Part shown: piece by piece, positions 1 to 10,055 of the stretch | How positions within the stretch are numbered: the first letter of the stretch is position 1 | Layout of the letters: the number at the start of each line of letters is the position of its first letter | Assembly (NCBI GenBank): GCA_029216955.1 | Contig: JANAVB010012195.1 | Coordinates: 310,001 to 374,000, forward strand | From: Iris pallida | Lineage: Eukaryota > Streptophyta > Magnoliopsida > Asparagales > Iridaceae | Length of the DNA stretch: 64,000 bases | Direction: 5' to 3' | The notes under the pieces: model-generated | The model's database searches: none | The model's input: the letters and a program-made list of their open reading frames with translations, nothing else | What the model was told of the DNA's origin: nothing | Translations under genes and position numbers: made by a program

Positions 1-173
1 TGTCAGATAATGATGACGCAGCCACGTCAGCTTGCGTGCTTGGATGTGTGCGCAATTCAGCTTGTGCAGTTGAGTTGTTGCGCAATCTGTTTCCTGCGCA
101 GTTTACTAGAAGGATGCACAATTTAATTTATTTTGCTTTTTTGATGAGTATAACTTGATTTTTAGGACCTACA
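1..173 (-). repeat. Element B 3' LTR, terminal fragment
   Basis: These bases match 55137-55307, the end of the complete B LTR, and stop at the same CCTACA end. Immediately inside lies the polypurine tract. The window starts within the LTR, so its outer end and the left TSD are not visible. TGCGCA-type motifs of family B occur in it, for example around 50-56 and 90-97. Confidence 0.9.
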
Positions 174-174
174 A

Positions 175-193
175 GACCCCCTTCAAAGTTTTC
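175..193 (-). other. Polypurine tract of element B
   Basis: Read on the minus strand this is GAAAACTTTGAAGGGGGTC, directly before the 3' LTR start TGTAGG. The same tract lies at the same place in elements A (4473-4491) and D (17018-17036). It is the expected plus-strand DNA priming site. Confidence 0.88.
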
Positions 194-339
194 AAAATTT
201 TAAAATATTCAAAGTTTCGAAATACTTTGAATTTCGACTTTAAAATCAAGTTACGCAAGTGATGCCTTGACTGCACGTTTGGAGGAATCAGCTCCTAATT
301 TCTCGGCGCAATCTGAGTTGGCTGTTACTTTTGAAAAAC

Positions 340-347
340 TATAAATA
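340..347 (+). promoter_or_regulatory. TATA box of the element B antisense gene
   Basis: TATAAATA lies about 105 bases before the ATG at 453 and just inside the 3' end of element B, facing the interior. A pyrimidine-rich stretch follows (350-380), as at plant transcription starts. TGCGCA/GCGCAA motifs lie upstream at 50-120 and 303-312. Element A has the same arrangement at 4828. Confidence 0.65.
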
Positions 348-452
348 GTTCTTATTCTTCTTTCTGTCATTCTTTACTTGTTTCCATTTGTTCGAGAGAG
401 AAAAAGCTCATGTGCCATCTTCGACTCTTCTCCTTCTCCTCCGTCGACATCA

Positions 453-3130
453 ATGGCCCCCAAACGTTCAGCCGCCGAGAAGGGCAAAGCCCCCGCTGAG
501 TCTTTGACTCGGGCTGCGCCCCAAATTTCTCGTCATGAAGTCAGTCACCCTGCGCTGCAAGGTAGATGATGAACTTCGATCAAAAATACCCTTTTCAGGG
601 TTCTTCGACATTGTCGAATCTTTTTTTAGAGATTTGATAGAATTGTGCCGCCCTGTTTAGGGATTTGGTTGCACAAACACAATAATTTTCATTTTTATGA
701 AAACTATATTCTTGCACAATCGGTTAGAAAGCGCTGGCACATGTTCAGCGTATTCTATCAATTTGTGCAAGTCTGTCCAGCGCAAACTGATGCCTTGCGC
801 AAGTGTGTTAGCGCAATCTGGTGACTTGCGCAAGTGGATGAGTTGGTACAACTGGATATTTTGCACATGTAGGCTACATTAGCGCAATCTGATGCTATAC
901 ACATAGCGCAATCTGACACTTGCGCAATTTGCTGATCTTTTGAACAGACTATTTGACTTTGAATGTACTAAATTCTGTCTTTTTGTTTGATGCAGTCAAC
1001 CTCAGAGAAGACCCAGAATATGAGGTCTTTACAGGGACTTTAGCTGAGCCAGAGTTTAAGGAGGATCTATCCCATGTAATATTTCCTCAGTATGCCCTGC
1101 CATCGTCTCGACAAGCCATCTTAACAGCACAAGATAATGAAACATTACTGAGTCTGATGAACGGGCAGCCTCTGTAAACTGCTGACGTCATTACCCATAA
1201 GAAGCCTCTGTTTCTGTTTGGTGTGGCTCTTGATAAGAGTTCTCAGCCAAGACCTCGAGTTGAACAAAGACTCTTTCAGAGAGGCGAGAAAAGGATACTA
1301 TTACCGAAAATTTTTAGGTGCCTTCCCCTATCTCGCTATGCTCATGCGAGTTATCCCAGGAGGATGGACTGGGATATAACTCCTCTCTAGCAAGCCAGAA
1401 CGGGGAACGTTTGTGTGAAGAAGGGGCTGAACAACAAGGATATGTTCTATAGCTCCTCTGAGCGTCACAGCTCCTTGCTCAGAGGATTGAAGCCCGGCTG
1501 CATTCCACCGGAGAGCTCTTCCCTGCTGCTGCTACTTAGAACACCGATCTTTGCGAATGAATTTGTAAAAGTTGAGGGAAGATATCCGGATCAGGACATC
1601 CGATTGACAGGTCTGGTGAATCCAGATAACAAAAGATGGAACTGCATAGCCAATTGGATATTGCCTCAGTTTGAAGAGAAGCTCAAGGAGATTGAGTTGT
1701 ACCAGGCGGTATACTCTACCGTATACGGATTCTACCCTAACCCTCATATGTTTCTCGTATTAGCGGAGAGTTACAACTTTAGGACTGGGACTTTTATGAC
1801 GCCCTGTAGAGAGATTGGACTAGCTCTTCATGAGATGAAGTATATCTCGAGTCTTTCAATGGAGAATATCCCTTATGAGGAATTTGTCCCCACAAATGAC
1901 GAGTTGGACAAACTTTGTCAGGAGAACGCTGATATGGTGGCCGTCTTCGAGGAGCTCTTATGCCACTATAAAATATGTTCCTTGTATTACAAGAGCGGTT
2001 CGTCAGGTACCTGCTACTTGACGAAGTGGTTACCATATCTGTTCCTTAACCACATTATAGAGAAGAAAACCAAGGAACATGACAATTGTAAACCCAACTT
2101 TTTAAAACCACTCAGCAGCAGTGAGGTGATTGGGTTTATTGGAGAGAATAAGGAGATGGATATTATGATCGATGATGATCTCCAATATCCTCCTTTCAAG
2201 ACAAGAGATAATATTAAAAGTTTCATGAGGATGGGCTATAGGCCTATGTCAAAGGAAGCCCTGCTGGCGGGTTTTTTCACCCACTGGCTCCGATGATTCG
2301 TCGTCCCTAGAGCGAGCGCCGTCGATCGTTCCCATCGAGACGTGCTTTTTGCTACCGTTCGTTTAGTCTTTGGCTATCGGATGGATCTCTTGTCGGAAAT
2401 GACCTGCCGAGTGAACGCTGGTCTCCGTCTTTTTGTTGATTCAATGCTCAAAGGGAAAGGCGAGAAAGGGAACTTCCTTCGGCAGGAGCTTCCCTACACT
2501 TATTTGTTCGGATGGTTGCTTCTGCACTATCCTTCATTGATGAACCCCGATATGGGGGCGGTCAGCGGAAGCTTCTTGCGGAGATTCTCCAAGAGTAAAT
2601 GTATATACACCAGTCTAAGAGATTGCAGACGTGCTCTGAATCTCGAGAAGGGGTAGAATTTCTACTGTGTTCCCCCTCCAACTGAATATGAACATATGGC
2701 TTCGAATCTGGTCGACTTGGGGAGGCAGCCTTTGGGTCATGCAGTCTTTGATTGGTTGAGGACAATCAGGCCGTCGCACCTGGTCTACAGATTTGAAGAT
2801 GAATGTTACTTGGAACCCTATCTTCCCAGCCGCTTTGCCCGCCAATTCGGCTACGACCAGTTTCATGTAGGCAACGCAATCTCGTACCTACAAGGAAAAG
2901 GCTATCTAATTGATGGAACCTGGGCATGGTCTTATTATATTGCTCGAGATACCAGAACAATATTCTCGATGCCAATAAAGAGCGACCATGGCCCGCGGAT
3001 GCTGTACACAAATTCAATTTTCTATACATCGGCGAATACCTTTGCCGAGAACTTCAGTCTCATCGACAGCTTTGCAACAGCGGCCAGATTGAAGAAAGGA
3101 GCAACTGTTATGTTGGCTCCTGGCAACGAT
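453..3130 (+). pseudogene. Element B antisense gene, 5' part: PMD-like protein
   Basis: Exon 1 (453-561) begins MAPKRSAAEKGK, a basic N-terminus. A phase-1 intron (562-995) joins it to exon 2, which stays in one frame from 996 to 3130 except for four stop codons at 1175, 1388, 2294 and 2654. No frameshift is needed. The region around 1690-1990 (LYQAVYSTVYGF, GLALHEM, ELLCHYKIC) resembles plant mobile domain proteins. Later blocks GWLLLHYPSLM, IRPSHLVYR, YLEPYLPSRF and DGTWAWSYY match the element A gene closely, although the two DNA copies differ, so the protein was once under selection. Element A is inserted at 3130 and the frame resumes at 34584. PMD proteins of plants (MAIN, MAIL1) act in transposon silencing; the role here is unknown. 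Confidence 0.75.
562..995 (+). other. Phase-1 intron of the B antisense gene, rich in TGCGCA motifs
   Basis: Donor GTAGAT follows CTGCAAG; acceptor TTTGATGCAG precedes TCAACCTC. Joining gives a Val codon followed by Asn-Leu, exactly as in the A gene, whose intron has the same phase. Between 700 and 930 the intron carries many GCGCAATCTG or TTGCGCAA copies (for example near 778, 795, 811, 825, 881, 907 and 922), the same motif as in the B LTR. Confidence 0.75.
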
Positions 3131-4471
3131 TGTTTGCCATGAAATATAAAAGAGCAGAACAATTATCGGAGGACTGGACTTTTACTTCACAATACAAACT
3201 CGCTTGTATAAAGAAAGCCTAGGGATGAAAACCTAGGTACAGCAATCTAAGTACAATTGTTTATTTTAGATTCTGGGGGGTGATGGTAGAGGTTCGGGAA
3301 AGCGACGGCAGCTCTGCCTTACTCCTTGGACGATCGGGTATAGCTTTGGCTCTGTAGAAGAACTGCTTGGCGTTGATGAAGAAATGCTCTCCTTTTGATC
3401 TCTGTATATTCTCTCTCTAGCTCTCTGGCTCTCTATGTCTCTCTCCTTTTTTATCCGAGAATCTCCTCCTCTATATGTTTCTCCTGCAAGGGAATGGCAC
3501 CTTGCTATTTATAAGAGTGGGGGGCATCATTAGGGTTTGTAATGATTGCCCATTCTTAAAAGTCGGCAGCTAAAGATCACTGGATCTGGGCCGTTCATCT
3601 TGAATATACGAGATTTGAGCAATAAATATGATTGCATTAAATCTTTTGTGGGTAATTAATGATGATTGACATAAATCCTCCTGATTTGTCATGCCAACCT
3701 CGGATTTCCTGACACGTGTTATTAATTTACTTGATTGCAAATAATCTAATTTGATCCCAATATTTTATTGGGATTTGTTGAGGGATTTTGATCGATTTGG
3801 TGCCACGTGTCCCGCTATCATGCCACGTGTCTTAACCGCGAGCCACTGCAGAAATCTGAGCCGCAGGAAGGTTGCTCCTCATTGAGCCGCATAAGGCTGG
3901 CCATGTGTCAAGGCTGCTTGAGAGTGGCCCCCTGAACATTTGATCCGTATGATGATGATCTGAACCGAATGAGTGTAGGTGACCGCATGATGGGTGCCTT
4001 CTTTGTGAACCGCATGGAGATAGTCCTCGTGAGCCGCATAGGGGTAGTCTTCGTGAGCCGTATGGGGATAGTCTTCGTGAGCCGCATGGGGCAGCCTCCG
4101 CTTAAGCCGCATGGGGTGGTCTCTACTTGAGCCATATGCGACTGTCCACGTATCAAGTCCTTATGAAGGTTTCTGGATTTCGGAAGATTGTGTCAGAGAT
4201 TTCCTTCATTTCTCTAGAAGTCTGCCATTATGACGGAGTCATAATTGTATTTTTGTGTCAGGGCTGTCAGCCGTCAAGGCATTTAATGCAGTAAAGAAAA
4301 AACAGAAGAGCTGTTTGCAGGCCACGTGGCTGCTCTCTGAGCCGCATAGAACTTGTTTGAGCCGCATAGACGCTTGAGCCGCATGGATCCTCGAGCCGCA
4401 TGAACTTTTCTAAGCCGTATGGGGCTCCCTGGCTGCATGGATCTTTCTTTATTCTTTTCCATGCTTCTACA
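3131..4471 (-). repeat. Element A 3' LTR
   Basis: Pairs with 33237-34578. On the minus strand it holds a TATA box (TATAAATA, 3506-3513), and upstream of it (3780-4440) are several ACGT-core G-box or ABRE-like sites (GCCACGTGTC at about 3801 and 3822) and two clusters of GAGCCGCATGG-like motifs (about 3860-4130 and 4335-4440). The pyrimidine-rich CTCTCT stretch near 3410-3445 lies downstream of the TATA on that strand. Confidence 0.93.
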
Positions 4472-4650
4472 AGACCCCCTTCAAAGTTTTCATTTTTAAA
4501 AATTGAAATACTTTGAATAAGAAGCATGGCCATGTATGAATTCTCCTGGCCGTAGATGATGTCCTGGCCGCATAGATGTCTTGGCCGTATGGATGTCTCG
4601 GCCGCATGGACTCAATCAGCCGTAGGGACTTTCGGGCCGCATAACTCCTC
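3838..4650. repeat. Array of the family A motif GCCGCAT, LTR and adjoining internal region
   Basis: About 20 copies of (GA)GCCGCATGG and its decayed forms (GCCGTAT, GCCACAT, ACCGCAT) occur at irregular spacing, so this is not a simple tandem array. They span the LTR upstream region and continue past the polypurine tract to about 4640 (GGCCGCATAG, GGCCGTATGG). They therefore lie upstream of both the minus-strand LTR promoter and the plus-strand antisense promoter at 4828. Confidence 0.85.
4473..4491 (-). other. Polypurine tract of element A
   Basis: Minus-strand GAAAACTTTGAAGGGGGTC beside the 3' LTR end at 4471, identical to the tracts of B and D. A block reading GAAATACTTTGAA follows at about 4504, shared with B and D. 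Confidence 0.88.
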
Positions 4651-4827
4651 GCCACGTCATTCTGTCACGTATGCAAATCTTTTGCATTAATTGCTGTTGA
4701 TTCGTCGTCAGTTTTAAGGCCGCTTTTTGGGGAAGGATCCCAAGAGTCTGGCCTTTATGTCAGCCGGCTCGTCTTGAAAACCGAAGGGTCGGTTACTGTA
4801 GGTAGATCGAGGCGCCTCTCTCTCGCC

Positions 4828-4834
4828 TATATAA
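4828..4834 (+). promoter_or_regulatory. TATA box of the element A antisense gene
   Basis: TATATAA followed by a pyrimidine-rich leader (CTTCTTCACTCTCTCTTTCG) and the ATG at 4933. Family A motifs lie upstream at 4550-4645. Placement matches the promoters of the antisense genes in B (340) and D (17254 and about 17838). Confidence 0.65.
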
Positions 4835-4932
4835 TGTGATCGTGCTCAGTCGGAGAGACTTCTTCACTCTCTCTTTCGTCTTCGGCCCTATTTTTCTTCC
4901 TTAGTCTTCCTTCTCCAACCTTCGATACGATA

Positions 4933-7900
4933 ATGGCTCCCAAGTCTTCCAAGGTTGCTTCTGTTGCTGCAAAGGGCAAGAAAGCGGCCTCTTCATCGGT
5001 CGCTACGCTTGAAGTACACCCCGACGTCCATTCTGGTTTTAAGGGTAAGGATTAGATTAAATGATCTGAACCATAAACCACGTGGCTCTGTTGCATGATT
5101 TATGCACAAGCCTCCATCGTTCATCTTCTTTGAATCGCCTAAGTTTAATCATGATGAAACCTCTCTCGCATTCGAGCCGTATGGGGCATGCCCTGTGTTT
5201 GAGCCGCATGAGAAGGACCTGAGCCGCAGGAGCTCTTTCTGGAATTGAACCGCATGAAATCTCATTTGACCGAGACCGCATGTACTCCTGATGAGCTGAA
5301 CCGTATAAAACTTCGCTAAGTCGTGCCGCATAAGCTACTCTGCTAAACAGAACCGCATACATTCAACCAAACCGTATAAATTCTATCAAAGCAGTGCTGC
5401 GTGAAGCCCAACTGAATCGGGCCGCATAAGGCTGCATTGACCCGAGCCACATAGACTCCATCGAAGCTGTACCGCATAAAACCCAACTAAATTTAGGCCG
5501 CATAAGGCTTTATTGATTCGAGCCGCATAGACTCGTAGGAGTTTCTTTTTTAAGAAACTTTCATTTTAACCCTCCTTTAATCCCGTTTATTTTTGTCTTC
5601 TTTCAGTGAATCTGCCAACCAACCCGGCAGGGAAACTTTTGGTGGGTTCAGCACAGTATGCTGTGGGTGTGCGACTCGACGGCCTAGTTCGACATGTGTC
5701 GGACCAGCTTACCACTAATGAGTCTTTGGAGAGGTTGGGCGCCATCAATAACCAGCCTTTCCATTTTCTTTGTAATATGATGAACTCGGGGAAACTGGAA
5801 GGAGAGCATCTGAAATCGGCCTTTCTTTTTGGGGATGCTCTATCCATAAAGAACCCTTGAGGGCTGGACATCTCTGAGAACTGGGATTTTACTGTAGATG
5901 GGGTGGAGATCCATATTCCTGAGATAGAACGTCACTTTCTCCTCTCGTGGTTCAATATGGTACCGCTGAGCAGACAGATGGCGGGCTCCCTAACTTCGAC
6001 CCAATTGGGAATGTTCGTGGGCAACATTCACTATAATAGGAATATGGGGTCGGCATGTGCGAGCAGGGACTCGGTTAGTCGAAGAGTGATGGGACTGATT
6101 CCGGGTACCTTCATAAACGTATCTGGCCCCAACTTCACTTTTACTCTGGCTAATACTTTCCTGAATCAGCTCGCTCGTAAGGGGTCTTATCCTATTGGCA
6201 GGTTGTCGCTGTTGAACTGGATAAACCCTATCCCTACTTGGGTCAACCTTACCTCATGGATCCTGAGAAAGTACGAGGAATTCCTTTTGGAAATTGACCT
6301 CTATTATGCCATCCGGGACACCTGTTTCGGGTTACCCATTAACAAGCCGCTGTTCATGGCTCTTTTGGAGATGTATAACCGGCGTATGGAAACCTTTTTT
6401 GCGTCTGGAGGGGAGTTGGGACTTGCTCTCCATGAAATGCATACTGTTTCGAAGCTGCCGTGGGGGGGGGTGAGGCCTTTGAAGTATACACCCCGACAAA
6501 CGAGGAACTCGAGGATCTGGATCGCCGATTCCCGGGTTTCATCGCCGTGTACCGGGAACTGCTGTGCCACTACAGCATTTGTTACCAGACTGCTATCAAG
6601 AAGAACAATAGCTCAGAAGGGAGTGCCCCCATACTACGTCCTGGGTCGCGTATCTCTTCAAATTCAGTCCCTCCGGCCGGGTTTCTTTTCGGGGTCCTCA
6701 AACCCAGGAGGAAGTAAAGGACCTGATGTCGACTGCCAAGAGGTCGAGGTCTACCAAAGACAGATTTGGGAGCCGTACTGACTCCTTCAGCTATTTCCAC
6801 CACGGTACCCGGAAGATGACCGAGAAAGCACTCTTGGTCGGGTTTTTGATGGTGTGGCAACAGAACTGCGTAGCCTCGGGAGGGGGGGGGGGGGGCTGGT
6901 TCTATTGAAAGGATCAGCTTCCACTTTATCCTCCCGGCCATAAAGCTGGTCTTCAGGGTTAGGCTGGCCCTTCTTCCAGCCATGGTGTGTAGCATACACC
7001 ACGGCCTCCGTGCCTTTTCGTCCAAAGTCATTGCTCGTGAGGCGACACTAGACTTTAAACGAATAGAACTACCCTACCATTATTTAATGGGTTGGCTATT
7101 GATGCATTATTGGTCGTTGATGAGACCCGGGGCAGACGATGGTGTTACTGATGATGATGCGTTCCTTTTCCGGTACCGTCATCAGCCTTGGGAATTCGAT
7201 ACCATGCCCGCCTGTCGGAGAGCGTTGGCGAGAGTAGATAGGCCCGCCTTCTTTGTGTCTATCCCTCAATTTACTGCTCGAGAAGTGAGGGGTGTACACG
7301 TTGACGGCATTGAACCTCCCCTACTCTTATCTGAAAAGATGCTTCTCTGGCTGCACAATATTCGTCCGACACACTTGGTATATCGTTACCGCAATAACGT
7401 GTACCTGGAGCCCTACTTGTCCAGTAGGTTCTTCCACCAGTTCGGGCACAGTTAGCTATTTCTTGATCGTCCCAGTGCTTGCTTAGGCTACGAGGGCAGT
7501 ATCCTTGACGGTATCTGGGCGTGGCATTATTACAATGCGGTTCATACCCGGGCTAGCTTCTCGATCTCCGACGCTAATACGCAAGGGGATATTTTGTACA
7601 TGGTGGCCCTTTATCATGTTGCGGTGAGCAAACCTCCCATAAATTTTGATATGAACACCAGCTTCATTGTCGGGACTGGCTTGGCAGAGAAGCCCGAGGG
7701 TTCCAAGAAGAGGAAGAAGAAGGCGAATACTGTTCCTGTGCCGGACTCGAAGTCCCCGACGGCGGGCGAAAAGGATGATGGCCAGGATGCCGATGATTCG
7801 TTCCATTCCTCGGACGAGGAGGTGGGAGATCAGCCACCTAATGTGCCGGACAACGTGGTTGCGAGGCAGCAGCCTGCTGTGCCTGGACCTTCGCACAAGC

Positions 7901-7956
7901 GAAGCAGGCATATGTCTACTGATGATAGCGTAACCTACTCCACGAAGCGAGCTGCG
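4933..7956 (+). pseudogene. Element A antisense gene, exons 1-2: PMD-like protein
   Basis: Exon 1 (4933-5044) encodes MAPKSSKVASVAAKGKK. Exon 2 starts at 5607 and runs to 7956. Homology to the B gene is clear at the protein level: GLALHEM, TPTNEEL, ELLCHYSIC, GWLLMHYWSLM, IRPTHLVYR, YLEPYLSSRF and DGIWAWHYY occur in the same order. Damage: stop TGA at 5858, a frame change at or near the nine-G run 6462-6470, another frame change between about 6600 and 6720, one associated with the 14-G run 6882-6895, and a stop at 7453. A basic stretch KKRKKK near 7698-7715 suggests nuclear targeting. The PMD assignment rests on recalled family features, not a search. Confidence 0.72.
5045..5606 (+). other. 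Phase-1 intron of the A antisense gene, rich in GCCGCAT motifs
   Basis: Donor GTAAGG after TTTTAAGG, acceptor TCTTCTTTCAG. Splicing yields Val-Asn-Leu across the junction, as in the B gene. The intron holds about 14 copies of GAGCCGCATAG-like motifs between 5174 and 5530, with decayed forms such as AACCGTATAAA. The motif is the same as in the A LTR. Confidence 0.8.
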
Positions 7957-8078
7957 GTAAGGTACCGCATGCTATTTATCGATGATGTTGGCGCTGTTTC
8001 TTAGGTGATTTAAATTTCCACTAACTTTTCCTTCTTCTTCTAAACTGTGGCCTAATCATCTTCTTTTACTCTTTGTAG

Positions 8079-9611
8079 GCGTCAAAAGAGTCGATTTCTC
8101 GGGATCTAGCTGCTGAGGTCGATCCGGTCTTGACCACCTTGGTTGATGATATGTACACCGCTATCATTTCCGCTGGGGTTCTTCCGGAGGCGGCCGAGGA
8201 GCCCCACCTTGCTGAGACCTCCACCCATGGGGACGGGGGTTCTACTGTACCTGTTCCTGAGGCAGCAAAATTTCAACGAGATGATGCTGAACTGGCTGGC
8301 TCCCTTTTAGGAGTGGCTGGGGTGGAGAGACCAATTGAATTCAATTTGGAAGTCGCGGGCGGGGAGACTATATCAACCGCGAGCGAGCTGCGGCCTTCCT
8401 GCTCCTCCCCTGGTAAGATAAGTCGGACCTTAACTTATGAAGAGGCCTATCCGCTCTATCATCATATCCTTGGGATTACGTCGATTGATGGTTGCTTTGG
8501 ACGGACAGGTCCCGCCCCTTTATTGCCGGTGGCAGACATTGTCAGGGTGGACTCTACTGGAGGGGATCTGGTGGAAGCACGTGTGCCTCCTTCTCTTCCT
8601 GTCTATATTGAAGGGCCTCCTACTGGTTCAATTTTGGGGGCCCAAGTGGTGGCACAGCCTGGGCAAGGAATAATGCCTCCTGTGTCCTCCTCCGTGAACA
8701 TGGTTTTGGGGGTTGACCTTTCCGCCTTGCCCAGTATCCAAGCTCTTCGGGCGGCGGAAGAGGAGCTAGTCGCCATCCATGCATCTTTTCGTACGGGATT
8801 TGTTTCCCTGGTGGCAGGGATGGCGTGTTCCGATGCTACTCCTTTTACATTGCCAGCCACACTCCCTTTGACGCCATCCTCTACAGAAGTTTTGGATGAA
8901 GTGTTCCAGGATGTAGTTGATAGCTTTTACCGCCATCTGAAGAGAGGAGTCGAGGCAGTCGTGGAGAAGGGAACTCCCTTTGCTATGGCCCGTCGGTGCG
9001 CTGGTGGCCAAATCGACATCCTTAGAACACTCTCCGGTGGGGCGGGGTTAGCTGTGCTCCTGGAGCCTAAGCTATTAGAGGCCGATCGTCTTGTGGCCCA
9101 GTTTTATGTATTGCAGCAAGCTAATCTGTTCGCAGCGATAGATCAAGAGCGCGCCTTTCTCATCACCGCGATGGAGAAGGTGAGGCTTGTTCGGGAGTCG
9201 ATTAAGCCGTCTATACTGAAGGACCGCCGTGATCTGTCCCAGTTACACGATCAATGGAGCCGTAGAAGTGAAGATTGCACGGCTCGGGAGGCGGCCGCCT
9301 CCCGCGGGGTAATTGATACCAGGGAGCAGATCTTTGATCTCCAGAGAAAGCTGGCATTCCTGGAGTCCGAGCTCGAAGCTGCCCGTACTGAGAAGGGTCC
9401 TGCTATCCAGGAGGCAGACAGACTTAGTCGAGCTTCTACCAATCTGGAACTCGCCCTAAAGAAGATGGAGGACGACTGGCGGGCATATATGCAGTTGGAT
9501 GATGCGGAACAGTTGTCCCAGGAAGCCGAGCGTAGAGCTAGACAGCGGCTTGAGCGGGGGACCGCCTTGGTAAGAAACCGCCTCTTGGAGTTGTGTAATG
9601 CCGAACCATAG
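8079..9611 (+). CDS. Element A antisense gene, exon 3: C-terminal region with coiled coil
   Basis: A 122-base intron (7957-8078, GTAAGG to CTTTGTAG) joins exon 2 in phase 0 to this 510-codon uninterrupted exon. The first half is acidic to neutral with no domain I recognise. The last 170 residues are strongly helical with heptad-like Leu/Ala spacing and many charged residues (QRKLAFLESELEAARTEK), typical of a coiled coil. The corresponding part of the B gene (35794-36602) is also coiled coil. I infer multimerisation or scaffold function. A polyadenylation-like AATAAAAG follows at about 9697. Confidence 0.68.
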   Translation, partial: ASKESISRDLAAEVDPVLTTLVDDMYTAIISAGVLPEAAEEPHLAETSTHGDGGSTVPVPEAAKFQRDDAELAGSLLGVAGVERPIEFNLEVAGGETISTASELRPSCSSPGKISRTLTYEEAYPLYHHILGITSIDGCFGRTGPAPLLPVADIVRVDSTGGDLVEARVPPSLPVYIEGPPTGSILGAQVVAQPGQGIMPPVSSSVNMVLGVDLSALPSIQALRAAEEELVAIHASFRTGFVSLVAGMACSDATPFTLPATLPLTPSSTEVLDEVFQDVVDSFYRHLKRGVEAVVEKGTPFAMARRCAGGQIDILRTLSGGAGLAVLLEPKLLEADRLVAQFYVLQQANLFAAIDQERAFLITAMEKVRLVRESIKPSILKDRRDLSQLHDQWSRRSEDCTAREAAASRGVIDTREQIFDLQRKLAFLESELEAARTEKGPAIQEADRLSRASTNLELALKKMEDDWRAYMQLDDAEQLSQEAERRARQRLERGTALVRNRLLELCNAEP

Positions 9612-10055
9612 CCGGCCTTTTCTTTTTTTGTTTCTGTTCTCTCTTTTTTTTTGAGAGGGACGTGGTCCCAAAACATGTAAACTTTTTGGCTTCCAAATAA
9701 AAGAGTATGTTTCATTTTACCCTTTATTTGTACTGCTTGTTGTGCTTGTGGTATTGTGTTGGCGTTTGCCCTGAATGGGAGGACTTTTTTGTGGACATGT
9801 GACCCCTGGCATACCTTGGTTTTAGGTATGGATAACAAGTTTGATTGGGGATACCTAGAACGGTTCCGCGGTAAGGTGGTCGTGGGTATTCGGGGTATCG
9901 GGAGATAGAATGCCATGGAGCAGCTGGGCTCCCGGGGCATGATGAGGAATGGTGGGCCTGTACTAAGAGACTTAGAAAAGGACATTTGTTGGCCTATTAT
10001 CCTTGGCGTACCCCGACTTAGGATACGGATAATAGGATGAAGGGGAACCAACATA
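9612..10055 (+). other. 3' flank of the A antisense gene
   Basis: Contains a T-rich stretch and an AATAAA-type signal about 85 bases after the stop codon, then sequence that grades into the repeat array beginning near 10056. I see no coding region on either strand. Confidence 0.45.
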
